From an uncultured Pelagibacteraceae bacterium (GTDB lineage Bacteria; Pseudomonadota; Alphaproteobacteria; Pelagibacterales; Pelagibacteraceae), in assembly GCA_902565935.1 (NCBI GenBank), contig CACFGT010000007.1:1-59351 (forward strand): a stretch of DNA of 59,351 nt, given 5' to 3'. Shown piece after piece: positions 27,541-38,339 of this stretch. How positions within the stretch are numbered: the stretch's first letter is position 1; each line of letters begins with the position of its first letter. Position numbers and translations under genes: made by a program. The notes below the pieces were generated by a model. That model saw only the letters and a program-made list of their open reading frames with translations, did not search any database and was not told the DNA's origin.

Positions 27541-29732
27541 TACGAGCTCATAAAGTTAGTTAACCAATTTGTATTATATGATTTTAATTCGTCAATTGTA
27601 ACTTTTGTCTTTTCGTTAATAATCATCTCTTTTTCAATGATAATACCTAGTTCTTCATGATGAACTGAATTTTTATTTAAAATTTTAGTTACTTCTTTTA
27701 AGTTTTTTGGATCTATTTCAATAATATATCTACCTTGATCCTCAGAAAATAAATATTCTATTTCACTGATTAAGGACTTAGATCTTTTTATTTTAATACC
27801 TTTATTTCCTTTGATGCACATTTTGCTAACTGCCGTTATAAGACCACCTAAAGATATATCATGCGCACTTTTAATATAATCTTTTTCAATTAGACTTAGT
27901 AAAGATTGACCATTATTTTTTTCATTAAAAAGATTAATTTCAGGTGGTGGGCCATTTTTTTCATCTAAAATAGTTCTTGCAAATAAACTTTGATCGATAT
28001 GTCCCTCTGTTTTACCAATTATCAATACTAAATTATTTATTTCTTTAAAATCCATCGTTATCATTTTTTTGTAATTCTTTATTAAGCCAACACCGCCAAT
28101 TGATGGAGTAGGTTTTATTCCAACTTCTTTTGTTTGATTATAAAAAGAGACATTTCCTGAAACGACTGGAAATTCTAAATATTTACTTGCTTCTCCAATT
28201 CCTTTTACACATTCAACAAATTCGCCCATATTATCTTCTTTCTCTGGACTTCCAAAATTTAGACAATTAGTTATTGCAATAGGTGTTGCCCCTACAGAAA
28301 TTAAATTTCTCCAACTTTCAGCAACAACTTGTTTTCCACCAGTTAAAGGATGTGCCCAACAATATACTGCTGACGAGTCTACAGTAGCTGCAACAGCTTT
28401 TTCTGTTCCATGAACTCTCACTACTCCAGAGTCTCCTCCAGGTTTTTGAATAGTATCTCCCATTACTGTATGATCATATTGTCGCCAAATCCATTCTTTA
28501 CTACAAATATTTTGATTTGATAAAATTTTTTGTAAAACACCTTTTATTTTTAGGTTACTAAAAACTTCTTTTTCAAATTTAATTTTTTTAGGTAATTTTG
28601 ATTTTTTCCACTTACGATCATACATTGGTGAATTTTCAACTAATGTATTTACAGGTATTTTTGCTACTTGCTCATTGTCAAAAAATAATTCAATATTTTT
28701 TGTTTTGGTAGTTTTACCAATAATAGCAAAATCTAAATTCCATTTATCAAATATTTTTTTTGCAAGTCCTTCTTTACCGTTCTCTAATACAATCAACATT
28801 CTTTCTTGGCTCTCAGATAACATTATTTCATAAGGGGTCATTTTTGTTTCTCTACAAGGAACTTTATTCAAATTAAGCTCAATCCCTAAATTTCCTTTAG
28901 ATGCCATCTCTATACTTGAGGATGTAAGACCAGCTGCACCCATATCTTGAATTGCAATAATTGAGTCCCCAGCCATCAATTCTAAACATGCTTCTAAAAG
29001 TAGTTTTTCTGTAAATGGATCTCCTACTTGGACTGTAGGTTTTTTTTCTTCAATCTTTTCATCAAAACTAGCAGAAGCCATACTTGCTCCATGAATTCCG
29101 TCTCTACCAGTTTTAGATCCTACATATATGACCGGTTTATTCAAACCTGCTGCTTTTGAGTAAAAAATCTTATTTTTTTTTACAAGACCTAAAGTCATTG
29201 CATTTACTAAAATATTTCCGTTATAAGAACTGTCAAACGATGTCTGACCAGCTATTGTTGGTACTCCCATACAATTTCCATAACCACCAATTCCATGAAC
29301 AACACCTCTTAACAAATTTTTTGTTTTTTTATGTTGGGGAGATCCAAAATGAATTGAATTTAAGTTAGCAATAGGTCTAGCACCCATTGTAAATACATCT
29401 CTCATAATTCCACCTACACCAGTAGCTGCACCTTGATAAGGCTCAATAAAAGATGGGTGATTATGACTTTCAATTTTAAATACAATTGCATCACCGTCCT
29501 CAATATCTATTACACCAGCATTTTCACCAGGACCTTGAATTACTTTTTTTCCAGTGGTTGGTAATTTTTTTAAATGAAGTCTTGAAGATTTATAGGAGCA
29601 ATGCTCATTCCACATTGCAGAAAAAATTCCTAGCTCAGTTAAATTAGGAGTTCTTTTAAGTAGATCACAGATTTTTTTATATTCATCTTTTTTTAGACCG
29701 TGGTCTATTGCAATTTGTTCGTTAACTTCCAT
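27540..29732 (-). CDS. purL: Phosphoribosylformylglycinamidine synthase subunit PurL
   Basis: A 730-residue small-type PurL, the FGAM synthase catalytic subunit that works with PurS and PurQ. Seen: [51 protein letters not shown] in consecutive blocks, [30 protein letters not shown] and [12 protein letters not shown]. The glutaminase domain found in long PurL is absent, as expected when purQ and purS are separate. It is fully embedded in a pur operon with one-base overlaps on both sides. Confidence 0.96.
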   Translation of the reverse strand: MEVNEQIAIDHGLKKDEYKKICDLLKRTPNLTELGIFSAMWNEHCSYKSSRLHLKKLPTTGKKVIQGPGENAGVIDIEDGDAIVFKIESHNHPSFIEPYQGAATGVGGIMRDVFTMGARPIANLNSIHFGSPQHKKTKNLLRGVVHGIGGYGNCMGVPTIAGQTSFDSSYNGNILVNAMTLGLVKKNKIFYSKAAGLNKPVIYVGSKTGRDGIHGASMASASFDEKIEEKKPTVQVGDPFTEKLLLEACLELMAGDSIIAIQDMGAAGLTSSSIEMASKGNLGIELNLNKVPCRETKMTPYEIMLSESQERMLIVLENGKEGLAKKIFDKWNLDFAIIGKTTKTKNIELFFDNEQVAKIPVNTLVENSPMYDRKWKKSKLPKKIKFEKEVFSNLKIKGVLQKILSNQNICSKEWIWRQYDHTVMGDTIQKPGGDSGVVRVHGTEKAVAATVDSSAVYCWAHPLTGGKQVVAESWRNLISVGATPIAITNCLNFGSPEKEDNMGEFVECVKGIGEASKYLEFPVVSGNVSFYNQTKEVGIKPTPSIGGVGLIKNYKKMITMDFKEINNLVLIIGKTEGHIDQSLFARTILDEKNGPPPEINLFNEKNNGQSLLSLIEKDYIKSAHDISLGGLITAVSKMCIKGNKGIKIKRSKSLISEIEYLFSEDQGRYIIEIDPKNLKEVTKILNKNSVHHEELGIIIEKEMIINEKTKVTIDELKSYNTNWLTNFMSS

Positions 29733-30415
29733 TATCTAATATTATTAATAAGATTTTTAAAAAACAAAGATCCATCCTCTCCTGATAAACTCTTATCTAT
29801 CATTCTTTCTGGGTGAGGCATCATTCCTAAGACATTTTTCTCTTTATTAAAAATACCTGCAATATTTTTTAATGAACCATTGGGATTAAATTTTTCCTCT
29901 GTTTTGCCATTATTATTACAATAATAAATAGCTACCTGATTATTATCCTCAATTTCCTTAAGTTGATCACCTGTACAAAAATAATTTCCTTCATTATGAG
30001 CAATGTGAAATTCAAAAATGTCTTTATCTAAATTTTTAAAGTATGGATTATCTTTATTTTCAATTTTAACAAAAACATTTTTACAAATAAATTCTAAATA
30101 TTTATTTCTTAATAAAACTCCAGGAACTAAGCCACTTTCAACTAATATTTGAAAACCATTGCAAATACCCATAACTAAGCCACCTGATTTTGCAAAATTA
30201 ATAACTGATTGCATTATCTTAGATTTTGAAGCCATACTCCCACATCTTAAGTAGTCACCATAAGAAAAACCTCCTGGTAAAACCACCAAATCACTTTTTG
30301 GCAATTCGTTGTCATTATGCCAAACCATTTTATTATTAAAACCAAATTTTTTGAGAGCTACATCCATGTCTCTATCACAGTTTGACCCAGGAAAAGTTAT
30401 AACTGATGATTTCAT
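29732..30415 (-). CDS. purQ: Phosphoribosylformylglycinamidine synthase subunit PurQ (glutaminase)
   Basis: A 227-residue class I glutamine amidotransferase supplying ammonia to PurL. Seen: [26 protein letters not shown], the nucleophile elbow GICNGFQIL with its Cys, and the catalytic His-x-Glu in MMPHPERM. It lies between purS and purL, 3 bases after purS. Confidence 0.96.
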   Translation of the reverse strand: MKSSVITFPGSNCDRDMDVALKKFGFNNKMVWHNDNELPKSDLVVLPGGFSYGDYLRCGSMASKSKIMQSVINFAKSGGLVMGICNGFQILVESGLVPGVLLRNKYLEFICKNVFVKIENKDNPYFKNLDKDIFEFHIAHNEGNYFCTGDQLKEIEDNNQVAIYYCNNNGKTEEKFNPNGSLKNIAGIFNKEKNVLGMMPHPERMIDKSLSGEDGSLFFKNLINNIR

Positions 30416-30418
30416 AGA

Positions 30419-30661
30419 TTAATTTGTTCCAATAATTTTATAATCCTCTATGACAAGATTAGCTAAAAGTTTTTTGCACATATCCTCAACAATTTTGTGT
30501 GCTTTTTTTGGATCATTTTCTTTTACATCAATTTCAAAATATTTTCCTTGTCGAATTTCATTTATGTCTTTAAAACCCATTCCATCTAAAGCTTGCTGAA
30601 TAACTTTACCTTGTGGATCAAGAACATCTTTCTTTAATGTGATAACTGCAGAAACTTTCAT
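30419..30661 (-). CDS. purS: Phosphoribosylformylglycinamidine synthase subunit PurS
   Basis: An 80-residue small subunit that bridges PurL and PurQ. Seen: the typical N-terminus [38 protein letters not shown], and the [13 protein letters not shown] end. Its ATG overlaps the purC stop by 4 bases. Confidence 0.93.
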   Translation of the reverse strand: MKVSAVITLKKDVLDPQGKVIQQALDGMGFKDINEIRQGKYFEIDVKENDPKKAHKIVEDMCKKLLANLVIEDYKIIGTN

Positions 30662-31443
30662 TTACTTCTTTTTTTTACAGAAGACAATTTAGTAATGTTT
30701 ACCGCTGTTACGTTTGATTGTTCATGTAAAATACCTAATCTTTTTGCTACTTCTGTATATGCAGGAATTAAATCACCTAAATCTTTTCTAAATCTATCTT
30801 TATCTAATTTTTTTTCAGTTATTGAGTCCCATAACCTACATGTGTCGGGACTAATTTCATCTGCAAGAATTATCTCATTTTTTCCATTTAATTTAATTCT
30901 TCCAAATTCTAATTTGAAATCTATTAGTTTAATTCCAACACCTCTAAACATACCAATCATAAAATCATTAATTCTTAAAATCATTTTTTTTATTTTTTCT
31001 ATCTCTTTTTTTGATGCCCAATCAAAAGCATAAATATGATCTTCAGCTATTAACGGATCACCAAGGGCATCATCTTTTAAACAGTATTCAATTAAAGGTT
31101 CTTTTAAAACAGTACCATCCTCTATTCCTAATCTCTTAGTTATCGATCCAGTTGCAATATTTCTTATTACAAATTCAATAGGTATAATTTCAACTAACTT
31201 TATGACTTGTTCTCTCATATTTAGTCTTTTAACTAAGTGATTTTTAATTCCTATTTGAGAAAGATTTGAAAGTATATGTTCAGAAATTCTATTATTTAAA
31301 ACCCCTTTACCCTCTATAGTAGATTTTTTTTGATTATTAAAAGCTGTAGCATCGTCTTTGAAATACTGAATGACTAAATTTTTATCTGAAGTTGCATAGA
31401 TAATTTTAGCTTTTCCTTCATAAAGTTTTTTTCCTTTTTTCAT
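30658..31443 (-). CDS. purC: SAICAR synthetase
   Basis: A 261-residue enzyme joining CAIR and aspartate in purine synthesis. Seen: [49 protein letters not shown] and [14 protein letters not shown]. The length is a little above the E. coli protein because of a C-terminal lysine-rich tail. It overlaps purB by one base and purS by four. Confidence 0.95.
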   Translation of the reverse strand: MKKGKKLYEGKAKIIYATSDKNLVIQYFKDDATAFNNQKKSTIEGKGVLNNRISEHILSNLSQIGIKNHLVKRLNMREQVIKLVEIIPIEFVIRNIATGSITKRLGIEDGTVLKEPLIEYCLKDDALGDPLIAEDHIYAFDWASKKEIEKIKKMILRINDFMIGMFRGVGIKLIDFKLEFGRIKLNGKNEIILADEISPDTCRLWDSITEKKLDKDRFRKDLGDLIPAYTEVAKRLGILHEQSNVTAVNITKLSSVKKRSK

Positions 31444-32735
31444 TATTTAAAAACTCTTCTAAAGATTAAATTAACATTTTTAAAATGCTTAGAATAACTA
31501 AAAATATTTTTTAATTTTTTCTTAGATATACTATTAATTATGTATTTATCAGACTGAATTACATCAAATAAATTTAAGTTTTCAGCAAAACATTTTTTTG
31601 CGTAATTTTGAACCATCTTATAAGATTTCTCTCTACTCAATCCTGATTTTGTAAGTTCAAGCATAAGTTCTTGTGAGAAAATAAGTCCTTTCGTTAAATT
31701 TAAATTTTCTAACATTTTTTTTGGATAAACAATCATATTATCTAAAATATTAGTTAATCTAACTAAAGCAAAATCAATAGTAATGTTTGCATCAGGTCCT
31801 ATATTTCTCTCTACACTTGAATGCGAAATGTCCCTCTCATGCCATAAAGCTATATTTTCTAGCGCAGGTATGACGGAACTTCTTACCATTCTTGCAAGAC
31901 CAGTAAGATTTTCACTTAGAATAGGATTTTTTTTGTGAGGCATTGCTGAAGAACCTTTTTGATTTTTTGAAAAATATTCTTGTAACTCATAAACCTCAGT
32001 TCTTTGCAAGTGTCTAATTTCGGTAGCAACTCTTTCTATTGAACCTGCAATTATTCCTAATACTGAAAAATAAAACGCATGCCTGTCTCTTGGGATAACT
32101 TGAGTGGAGACTGGTTCAACTTTTAAACCAAGTTTTTTTGCAACATGTTTTTCAATATTAGGTGATATATTTGCAAAGGTTCCTACCGCACCTGAGATTG
32201 CACAAGTAGAAACTTCATCAATTGCAGAAATTAATCTTTTTCTGTTTCTTTTAAACTCTTCGTAATATGATGCTAATTTTAATCCAAAAGTGATTGGTTC
32301 AGCATGAATTCCATGACTTCTACCCATACATGGAGTGAGCTTATATTTTCTAGCTTGTTTCTTTAAAACTTTTAATAACTGATCTAAATCTTTAAGAATT
32401 ATTTTGCCTGATTGTAATAGTTGGATATTAAAACTTGTGTCTAAAACATCAGATGAAGTCATGCCTTGGTGAAGATATCTAGCTTTAATACCAGCTTTTT
32501 CTGTTATAGAGGTTAGAAAGGCGATCACATCATGCTTCACTTGTGCTTCAATTTGATGGATCCTTTTAACATTAATTCTAGCTTTTTTTTTAACTACCGA
32601 TGAAACTCCTTTGGGTATTTGACCTAGTTTCTCCATAGCTTGAGCTGCTGCAATTTCAACATCAAGCCATATTTTATATTTATTTTCCTCTGACCAAATA
32701 TCAGTAAGTTCTTTTCGAGAATATCTTTTAATCAT
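31443..32735 (-). CDS. purB: Adenylosuccinate lyase
   Basis: A 430-residue fumarase/aspartase superfamily enzyme acting on adenylosuccinate and SAICAR. Seen: [26 protein letters not shown] with a catalytic His, and the superfamily signature [16 protein letters not shown] with the catalytic Ser loop. It is the first pur gene of the cluster, 8 bases after map. Confidence 0.96.
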   Translation of the reverse strand: MIKRYSRKELTDIWSEENKYKIWLDVEIAAAQAMEKLGQIPKGVSSVVKKKARINVKRIHQIEAQVKHDVIAFLTSITEKAGIKARYLHQGMTSSDVLDTSFNIQLLQSGKIILKDLDQLLKVLKKQARKYKLTPCMGRSHGIHAEPITFGLKLASYYEEFKRNRKRLISAIDEVSTCAISGAVGTFANISPNIEKHVAKKLGLKVEPVSTQVIPRDRHAFYFSVLGIIAGSIERVATEIRHLQRTEVYELQEYFSKNQKGSSAMPHKKNPILSENLTGLARMVRSSVIPALENIALWHERDISHSSVERNIGPDANITIDFALVRLTNILDNMIVYPKKMLENLNLTKGLIFSQELMLELTKSGLSREKSYKMVQNYAKKCFAENLNLFDVIQSDKYIINSISKKKLKNIFSYSKHFKNVNLIFRRVFK

Positions 32736-32743
32736 TTATTAAG

Positions 32744-33517
32744 TTATAAGTACGGAGGCTTTGAGTAACCTTTAACAGATTCTGTAAAAATTTCATATCC
32801 ATTTTCTGTTATGCCTAAAGTATGCTCAAATTGTGCAGATAAAGATTTATCTTTTGTTACTGCAGTCCAACCATCATTAAGCATTTTTACATCAAACTTT
32901 CCAGCATTAATCATAGGTTCAATAGTAAAAGTCATTCCAGGTTTTAATTCCATACCTGTATTTTTGGTTCCATAGTGAAGAATGTTTGGTGACTCATGAA
33001 AAGTAGTGCTTATACCATGACCACAAAAATCTCTTACAACCGAAAAACCTTTTTCCTCAACATGAGATTGAATTTCATGTCCAATATCTCCAAGCCTGAT
33101 ACCCGGTTTAAGAATTTTTATTGCCCTCATCATGGACTCATATGTAGTGTTAATCAAGTTATTAAGTTTAATTGAAGTATTTCCAATGCAAAACATTCTA
33201 CTTGTATCACCATAATGACCATCAATAATTGCTGTAACATCAACATTAACTGCATCCCCTTCTTCTAAAATTCTATCTGTTGTAGGAACACCATGACAAA
33301 TAACGTGATTTAATGATGTACATAATGATTTTTTAAAACCTCGATAATATAAAGGAGCTGAATATCCCCCATTATCTCTAATAAATTCGTATCCTAATTT
33401 ATCTATGTAATCAGTTGATATACCTTCTTTAATGTTCTCAGTAAGCATATCTAAAGTTTGTGCAGCTAGTTTTCCTGCAACTCTCATTTTTTCAAATTTT
33501 TCAGAATAATTATTCAT
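32744..33517 (-). CDS. map: Methionine aminopeptidase, type I
   Basis: A 257-residue metallo-aminopeptidase removing N-terminal Met. The five metal ligands are visible: Asp in VNVDVTAII and in GHYGDTSRMF, His in CGHGISTTFHESP, Glu in FTIEPMIN, and the last Glu in SAQFEHTLGITENGYEI. It overlaps sfsA by 8 bases and precedes purB. Confidence 0.96.
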   Translation of the reverse strand: MNNYSEKFEKMRVAGKLAAQTLDMLTENIKEGISTDYIDKLGYEFIRDNGGYSAPLYYRGFKKSLCTSLNHVICHGVPTTDRILEEGDAVNVDVTAIIDGHYGDTSRMFCIGNTSIKLNNLINTTYESMMRAIKILKPGIRLGDIGHEIQSHVEEKGFSVVRDFCGHGISTTFHESPNILHYGTKNTGMELKPGMTFTIEPMINAGKFDVKMLNDGWTAVTKDKSLSAQFEHTLGITENGYEIFTESVKGYSKPPYL

Positions 33518-34208
33518 TTATGATTTTAAGTTTCTTTTGAATTTTAATTTCCTTTGTATTAATTTTACACGCATAGGCTAAAAAATTAACTCCCGCTTTT
33601 TTGGCATGAATGTAATTTTTATAATATTCGTTATCTATATCTCTTGCTATCTTAAAAAATTCCATATTTTCTATCTGTACTAAAAATATCAGATAACTTT
33701 TATACCCTTTTTTTATGGCATCAATAAGGGTAAGCAAATGTTTTGATCCTCTTGAAGTAACTGCATCTGGAAATTCAGCTGTTTTTTTTTCCCTAAAAAG
33801 AGTAACATTTTTTACTTCAACAAAACTTTTTTGCTCACTTTTTTCAATAAGAAAGTCAAATCTTGTTTCTTTATTAAAAAAAACCTCAGGTTTTATCGAA
33901 TCATTGTTTTTAAGTTCTTTAATTAAATTATTTGTTAATCCATGGTTTACTATTTTATTTGCTAAATGTGTATTTACGCCAACTAGATTATTTTGAGCTT
34001 TAATTATTTCCAGACTATATTTTAATTTTCTCTTAGGATCATCGTGTTTAAGAACATAAACATCATTTCCTTCTTCAAGAAGACCCTTCATGGAACCTGT
34101 GTTTGGACAATGAGCTGTTACAGTTGATTTATTTAATTTAATATCAACAAAAAAACGTTTATACCTTTTGATTAATTTGCCTTTTAATAAAGACTTGGTA
34201 AATTCCAT
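33510..34208 (-). CDS. sfsA: SfsA family protein
   Basis: A 232-residue SfsA protein, a family with a nuclease-like fold long described as sugar-fermentation stimulation protein; its true role is unsettled. Seen: LIKRYKRFFVDIKL, HCPNTGSMKGLLEEGN, TRFDFLIE, FVEVKNVTLF, AEFPDAVTSRGSKHLLTL. I chose the ATG at 34208 because MEFTKSLLKGKLIKRYKRF lines up with known SfsA starts; in-frame starts upstream would run into the divergent cinA-like gene. Confidence 0.9.
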   Translation of the reverse strand: MEFTKSLLKGKLIKRYKRFFVDIKLNKSTVTAHCPNTGSMKGLLEEGNDVYVLKHDDPKRKLKYSLEIIKAQNNLVGVNTHLANKIVNHGLTNNLIKELKNNDSIKPEVFFNKETRFDFLIEKSEQKSFVEVKNVTLFREKKTAEFPDAVTSRGSKHLLTLIDAIKKGYKSYLIFLVQIENMEFFKIARDIDNEYYKNYIHAKKAGVNFLAYACKINTKEIKIQKKLKIINE

Positions 34209-34228
34209 AAAGAAATTATACATACAAA

Positions 34229-34978
34229 ATGAGTAAAAACATAAAAGTAAATGCTGCAATATTAATCATCGGCAATGAGATTCTTTCTGGCAGAACTCAA
34301 GATACAAATACTAGCACATTAGCTACATGGTTAAATTCTATTGGTGTAAAAGTTACCGAAGTGAGAGTAGTGCCTGATGAGGAAGACATTATTGTTGATA
34401 ATCTCAATTTTTTTAGAAAAACTTATGATTATGTTTTTACCACAGGCGGGATAGGTCCTACTCATGATGATATTACAGCCAAATCTGTGGCGAAAGCCTT
34501 TGGTAAAAAATACGAGATACATAAAGAAGCATTTAAAATTCTAGAGTCTTATTATAAGCCTGGAGAATTCAATGAAGGTAGGCAAAAAATGGTATGGATG
34601 CCAAGTGATGCTGAATTAATATTAAATCCAACAAGTGGTGCTCCAGGTTTTAGTGTTGATAATGTTTTTTGTTTGCCTGGTGTACCTTCAATTTTAAAAT
34701 CAATGTTAGGAGGGTTAAAGAATAAAATTGTTGGAGGTGAACCAATTTTAAGTCATACAATTAGTCTGAGAACTGTTGAAAGTGAAATTGCTAATTCACT
34801 AACTAAAGTTCAGAAGGAAAATAAAGATGTTGAAATAGGAAGTTATCCTTTTTTTCATGCAGGTAAACTTGGTGTTTCTATTGTTTTAAGGTCTGAAAAT
34901 CAGTCAAAAATTGACGAATGTAATTCACAAATTCTAAAATTTGTTAGTGAAAAAAAAATAGAAATTGTTAATCGCTAA
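34229..34978 (+). CDS. CinA N-terminal-like molybdopterin-binding domain protein
   Basis: A 249-residue protein with the MoCF_biosynth/CinA N-terminal fold: IIGNEILSGRTQDTNTSTLATWL, VPDEEDIIVDNL, FTTGGIGPTHDDIT and LPGVPSIL. The C-terminal nicotinamide-nucleotide amidase domain of full CinA is absent. Such proteins are usually called competence/damage-inducible protein A or molybdopterin-binding; pyrophosphatase activity on nucleotide cofactors is known for some CinA N-terminal domains. The start lies only 20 bases from the divergent sfsA start. Its stop overlaps the ATG of the next gene. Confidence 0.83.
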   Translation: MSKNIKVNAAILIIGNEILSGRTQDTNTSTLATWLNSIGVKVTEVRVVPDEEDIIVDNLNFFRKTYDYVFTTGGIGPTHDDITAKSVAKAFGKKYEIHKEAFKILESYYKPGEFNEGRQKMVWMPSDAELILNPTSGAPGFSVDNVFCLPGVPSILKSMLGGLKNKIVGGEPILSHTISLRTVESEIANSLTKVQKENKDVEIGSYPFFHAGKLGVSIVLRSENQSKIDECNSQILKFVSEKKIEIVNR

Positions 34979-35379
34979 TGCTTTATTTTGCTTACGGAAG
35001 TAATTTACATCATTTTCAAATGAAGCGTAGATGTAAAGATAGTGTTTATATCAAAAAGATAAACTTAAAGAATTTTAGATTAACTTTTAGAAGCAAATAT
35101 AGAGCAGCTGACATAGAGCCAAAAAAAAATTCAATTGTTCCTGGTGGATTATTTGAGATATCAAAAAGTGATGAAAGAAAATTAGATGTTTATGAAGATT
35201 ATCCTATTTTATATAAAAAATTTTATTTTTTTTATTATGGTAAAAAAGTAATGACTTATACAATGGTAAATAAAACTCCTTTTAAATTTCCTACAGAAAG
35301 GTATTTGACCGTAGTTAAGCGTGGATATAAAGATTGTAAACTTGATAAAAAATATTTAGAAAAAGCTCTTATTAATTAA
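34978..35379 (+). CDS. Gamma-glutamylcyclotransferase-like (GGCT/AIG2 fold) protein
   Basis: A 133-residue protein with the GGCT signature YFAYGSNLHHFQM at the N-terminus, PGGLFEISKSDERKLDVYEDYP with the conserved acidic residues, and a small barrel fold. Family members cut gamma-glutamyl groups to release 5-oxoproline, but substrates vary widely. The ATG overlaps the stop of the CinA-like gene (TAATG). It converges with the GH13 phosphorylase gene. Confidence 0.75.
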   Translation: MLYFAYGSNLHHFQMKRRCKDSVYIKKINLKNFRLTFRSKYRAADIEPKKNSIVPGGLFEISKSDERKLDVYEDYPILYKKFYFFYYGKKVMTYTMVNKTPFKFPTERYLTVVKRGYKDCKLDKKYLEKALIN

Positions 35380-35386
35380 AACTTTC

Positions 35387-37111
35387 TCAAATATTACTCA
35401 ACCAAACTGTTTGAAAAGGTTTTAAAGTTAATAAGTTTTTGTCTTTAAATTTTGTCTTTAAATTTAATAAATCTTTATAATTTTGAAATTCTTTGTTTAG
35501 TTTAGTGGTCTGATTTTTTGAAGATAGATTGGTAATACAAATAATTAATTGTTTTTTATCTAAACTTAATCTTTTGAAGCAGAATAGTTTTGATCCAAGA
35601 TTTATATTGTATCTTTTACCGTTAGGATGAAAGGCTTTTTGTTTTCTTCTAATACTTAATAAATTTGCGATATTACTATAAAAAATACTTTGCTTAGTCT
35701 TATTATCGCTGAGTTTCCTTATAATATTTTTATAATTCCATTTATATCTATTAACATCTCTATTATTTCCAGTAATTATATATTTAGCTTCATCATTTGA
35801 TTTACCAAATAAAGAGTTGAAATATATAGCTGGAATTCCCTCAAAAGAAATCATTATAGCATGAGCAGCAACATAACGTTCTAAAAAAAATTTTCCTTTT
35901 GGATCATAATCAGATTTTTTTAATGCATCAAAAACTGTTATATTTGCTTCATATACTTTTTTAGATTTATTATGAACTTTTCTGTATGAAAATTTTGATC
36001 CGTTCTTTTTCAATCTTTTAAGAAAATTATTTAATGACTTATTATTAAGTATTCCTTCAGTAGGCCGAATTCCAATTCCGTCATGGGATGCAATGAAATT
36101 TAAATAATTATTCCCAAATTTTGCAACTGGAAGATTTTTGCTCCATTTATTGAGATATGAATTATTTTCAAATAAAAAAGCGTGAATTAATAATGGTGGT
36201 AAAGAAAAATTATAAATCCAATTAGCCTCATCATTTTTACCAAAGTAACTTAAATTTTCTTTTTCAGGTAAATTGGTTTCAGTAATAATTATAGTTTCTA
36301 CATTTAGATGATTACTAATAATTCTTAAGAGTTTTATAATTTCATGAGTTTGTCTTAAATTTATACATTTAGATCCATTTTCTTTCCAAAGATACGCAAT
36401 AGCATCAAGTCTAAAAATAGTTATGCCATTATTGATAAGATGAATCATAATCTTTATGAATCTTAGTAATACAGATGGATTTTTAAAATTTAGATCAATT
36501 TGATCTGGGCTAAAAGTTCGCCAAAGATAATCAGATTTATCAAAAATTTTAATTTTTTTTAGTAGCTCATGGTCTCTCGGTCTAACTACTTTAGAAGTAT
36601 TGAATTTTGAATTAACAGTTAAAAAATAATCTTTACCAGGTTTTTTTCTTTTCAAGAAATTTTTAAACCACAACCCTCTTGCTGATGAATGATTAATTAC
36701 AATATCAGCCATAATATTATTATATTTTGAAATTCTTTTTAAATCAGACCAATTACCTATTCTTTTTTCAATTTTATAATGATCTTTAACAGCAAAGCCA
36801 CTATCACTACTAGAGGGATAAAAAGGTAAAAAATGAATGGTATCAAAGTATTTTTTCAAATTTTTTTGAAAAAAACTTTGAAATACTTTAATTGAGCCTT
36901 TTTCATTTGAATAAACAGCATCTCCGTAACAAATAATTAAAGAAGTTTTTTCTGAGATTATTATTTTTTTTTTTGGATTTTTTTGATTAAAGTTCTTAAT
37001 TATTTGAATTATTTCGTCTTTTAAATTATTGATGTCTCTCTTTGGTAATATTAGTTTATATATATTTTCTAATATAGATCTAATTTTTTTCTGATCTTTT
37101 TGAATAAGCAT
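35387..37111 (-). CDS. GH13_18 sugar phosphorylase, probable glucosylglycerate phosphorylase
   Basis: A 574-residue alpha-amylase superfamily protein of the sucrose phosphorylase group. Seen: LPFYPSSSDSGFAVKDH, ADIVINHSSARGLWF, the nucleophile Asp in FRLDAIAYLWKENG, the acid/base Glu in IIITETNLPEKEN, and the third Asp in FIASHDGIGIRPTEG. The GH13_18 family includes sucrose, sucrose-6-phosphate, glucosylglycerol and glucosylglycerate phosphorylases. Because the next two genes make glucosylglycerate, release of glucose 1-phosphate from glucosylglycerate is the best guess; this is context-based. Confidence 0.78.
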   Translation of the reverse strand: MLIQKDQKKIRSILENIYKLILPKRDINNLKDEIIQIIKNFNQKNPKKKIIISEKTSLIICYGDAVYSNEKGSIKVFQSFFQKNLKKYFDTIHFLPFYPSSSDSGFAVKDHYKIEKRIGNWSDLKRISKYNNIMADIVINHSSARGLWFKNFLKRKKPGKDYFLTVNSKFNTSKVVRPRDHELLKKIKIFDKSDYLWRTFSPDQIDLNFKNPSVLLRFIKIMIHLINNGITIFRLDAIAYLWKENGSKCINLRQTHEIIKLLRIISNHLNVETIIITETNLPEKENLSYFGKNDEANWIYNFSLPPLLIHAFLFENNSYLNKWSKNLPVAKFGNNYLNFIASHDGIGIRPTEGILNNKSLNNFLKRLKKNGSKFSYRKVHNKSKKVYEANITVFDALKKSDYDPKGKFFLERYVAAHAIMISFEGIPAIYFNSLFGKSNDEAKYIITGNNRDVNRYKWNYKNIIRKLSDNKTKQSIFYSNIANLLSIRRKQKAFHPNGKRYNINLGSKLFCFKRLSLDKKQLIICITNLSSKNQTTKLNKEFQNYKDLLNLKTKFKDKNLLTLKPFQTVWLSNI

Positions 37112-38331
37112 TAAGAATATTTTTTATTATCATCATTAACTACTTTTTCAAGTCTTCCGAGAAAATCAGGTATAGCGCTTTTTACTCTACTCCAGGTTGG
37201 GATAAAAGGGGTATCCATTGGATTAAGAATAAATGCTTCACCCGCTTTCATTATATTCATTGCAAATAGTTCAACAGCTTGTTCTTCTGTATGTGAATCA
37301 AAATTTAGACCATTCATCATAGCATCACTTCTATATATGTCGATTAAATCTAGAGCTGATCTATAATAGGTTGCTTTTAGTGATCTAAATTTTTCTCTAC
37401 TAAAAGTATTACCTTGTGTAGCTAATTTTTTTATAAATGTTTTGATGATATCAATTGACATCCTAGATAATCCCTTTGTTTCATCATCCATTGATAGAAC
37501 TTGATGTTTATGATCATATGTATCAGCTAAATCAACTTGGCAAATATTTTGAGGTGAAAAACTTCTCTGCATTTCAGATAAAATACCCACTTCAATACCC
37601 CAGTCTGATGATATTCTTAACTCTGGTAAAACATTTCGTCTAAATGAAAACTCTCCTGCTAGAGGATATTTAAAAGATTTCATAAATTCTAAGTATTCGC
37701 TTTTACCAATAGTTTTTTCTAATGCAGTTAATAACGGAAATACCAATAATCTTGCTACTCTACCATTCATTTTATCATTAGCTATTCTAGGATAATAACC
37801 TTTACAAAATTCAAAATTAAAAAGTGGGTTTACAACTGGATAAAAAAGTTTTGCAAGCATTCTTCGATCATAAGTTTTTATATCACAATCGTGTAATGCA
37901 ACTGATCGTGCACTATCTCTTGCAATACACATTCCAATACAATACCAAACATTTCGACCTTTTCCGAGCTCACTTGGAGCAAGATTATTTTTTTTAAGTT
38001 CTTGATCTAGTTTTTTTAGTTTTGGGCCATCGTTCCAAAGAATAGAAAATGTAGTTTTTAACTTTTTAAAAAATTTCCAAGCCTTTCTAGCTTGTGCCTC
38101 GTTAGCTTTATCTAGTCCAATGATTATATGATCGAGATACTTAGTTTTACTTATCTCCTCAACTATTTTAGGTAAGGCTGTTCCTTCTAGTTCAGAATAA
38201 AGACATGGTAAAATTAATTCCATTTTTCTTTGCTCGGAAAATTTTAATAATTCACTTTCGATAACTGAAGTGGACTTTGTACCAAAGTCATGCAAGGTGG
38301 ATATTACTCCATTTTGTGAAAAATCACCCAT
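37111..38331 (-). CDS. gpgS: Glucosyl-3-phosphoglycerate synthase (GT81)
   Basis: A 406-residue GT-A glycosyltransferase that uses an NDP-glucose and 3-phosphoglycerate. Seen: the N-terminal LILPCLYSELEGTALPKIVEEI, IIIGLDKAN, the metal-binding HDCDIKTYDRRMLAKLFYPVVNP, FCKGYYPRIANDKMNGRVARLLVFPLL, SFKYPLAGEFSFRR and SDWGIEVGILSEM, in the order known for GpgS. It overlaps the phosphorylase gene by one base and follows the phosphatase gene by 8 bases. The product, after dephosphorylation, is the compatible solute glucosylglycerate, used under salt stress or nitrogen limitation in other bacteria. Confidence 0.88.
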   Translation of the reverse strand: MGDFSQNGVISTLHDFGTKSTSVIESELLKFSEQRKMELILPCLYSELEGTALPKIVEEISKTKYLDHIIIGLDKANEAQARKAWKFFKKLKTTFSILWNDGPKLKKLDQELKKNNLAPSELGKGRNVWYCIGMCIARDSARSVALHDCDIKTYDRRMLAKLFYPVVNPLFNFEFCKGYYPRIANDKMNGRVARLLVFPLLTALEKTIGKSEYLEFMKSFKYPLAGEFSFRRNVLPELRISSDWGIEVGILSEMQRSFSPQNICQVDLADTYDHKHQVLSMDDETKGLSRMSIDIIKTFIKKLATQGNTFSREKFRSLKATYYRSALDLIDIYRSDAMMNGLNFDSHTEEQAVELFAMNIMKAGEAFILNPMDTPFIPTWSRVKSAIPDFLGRLEKVVNDDNKKYS

Positions 38332-38339
38332 GCGGTTTT

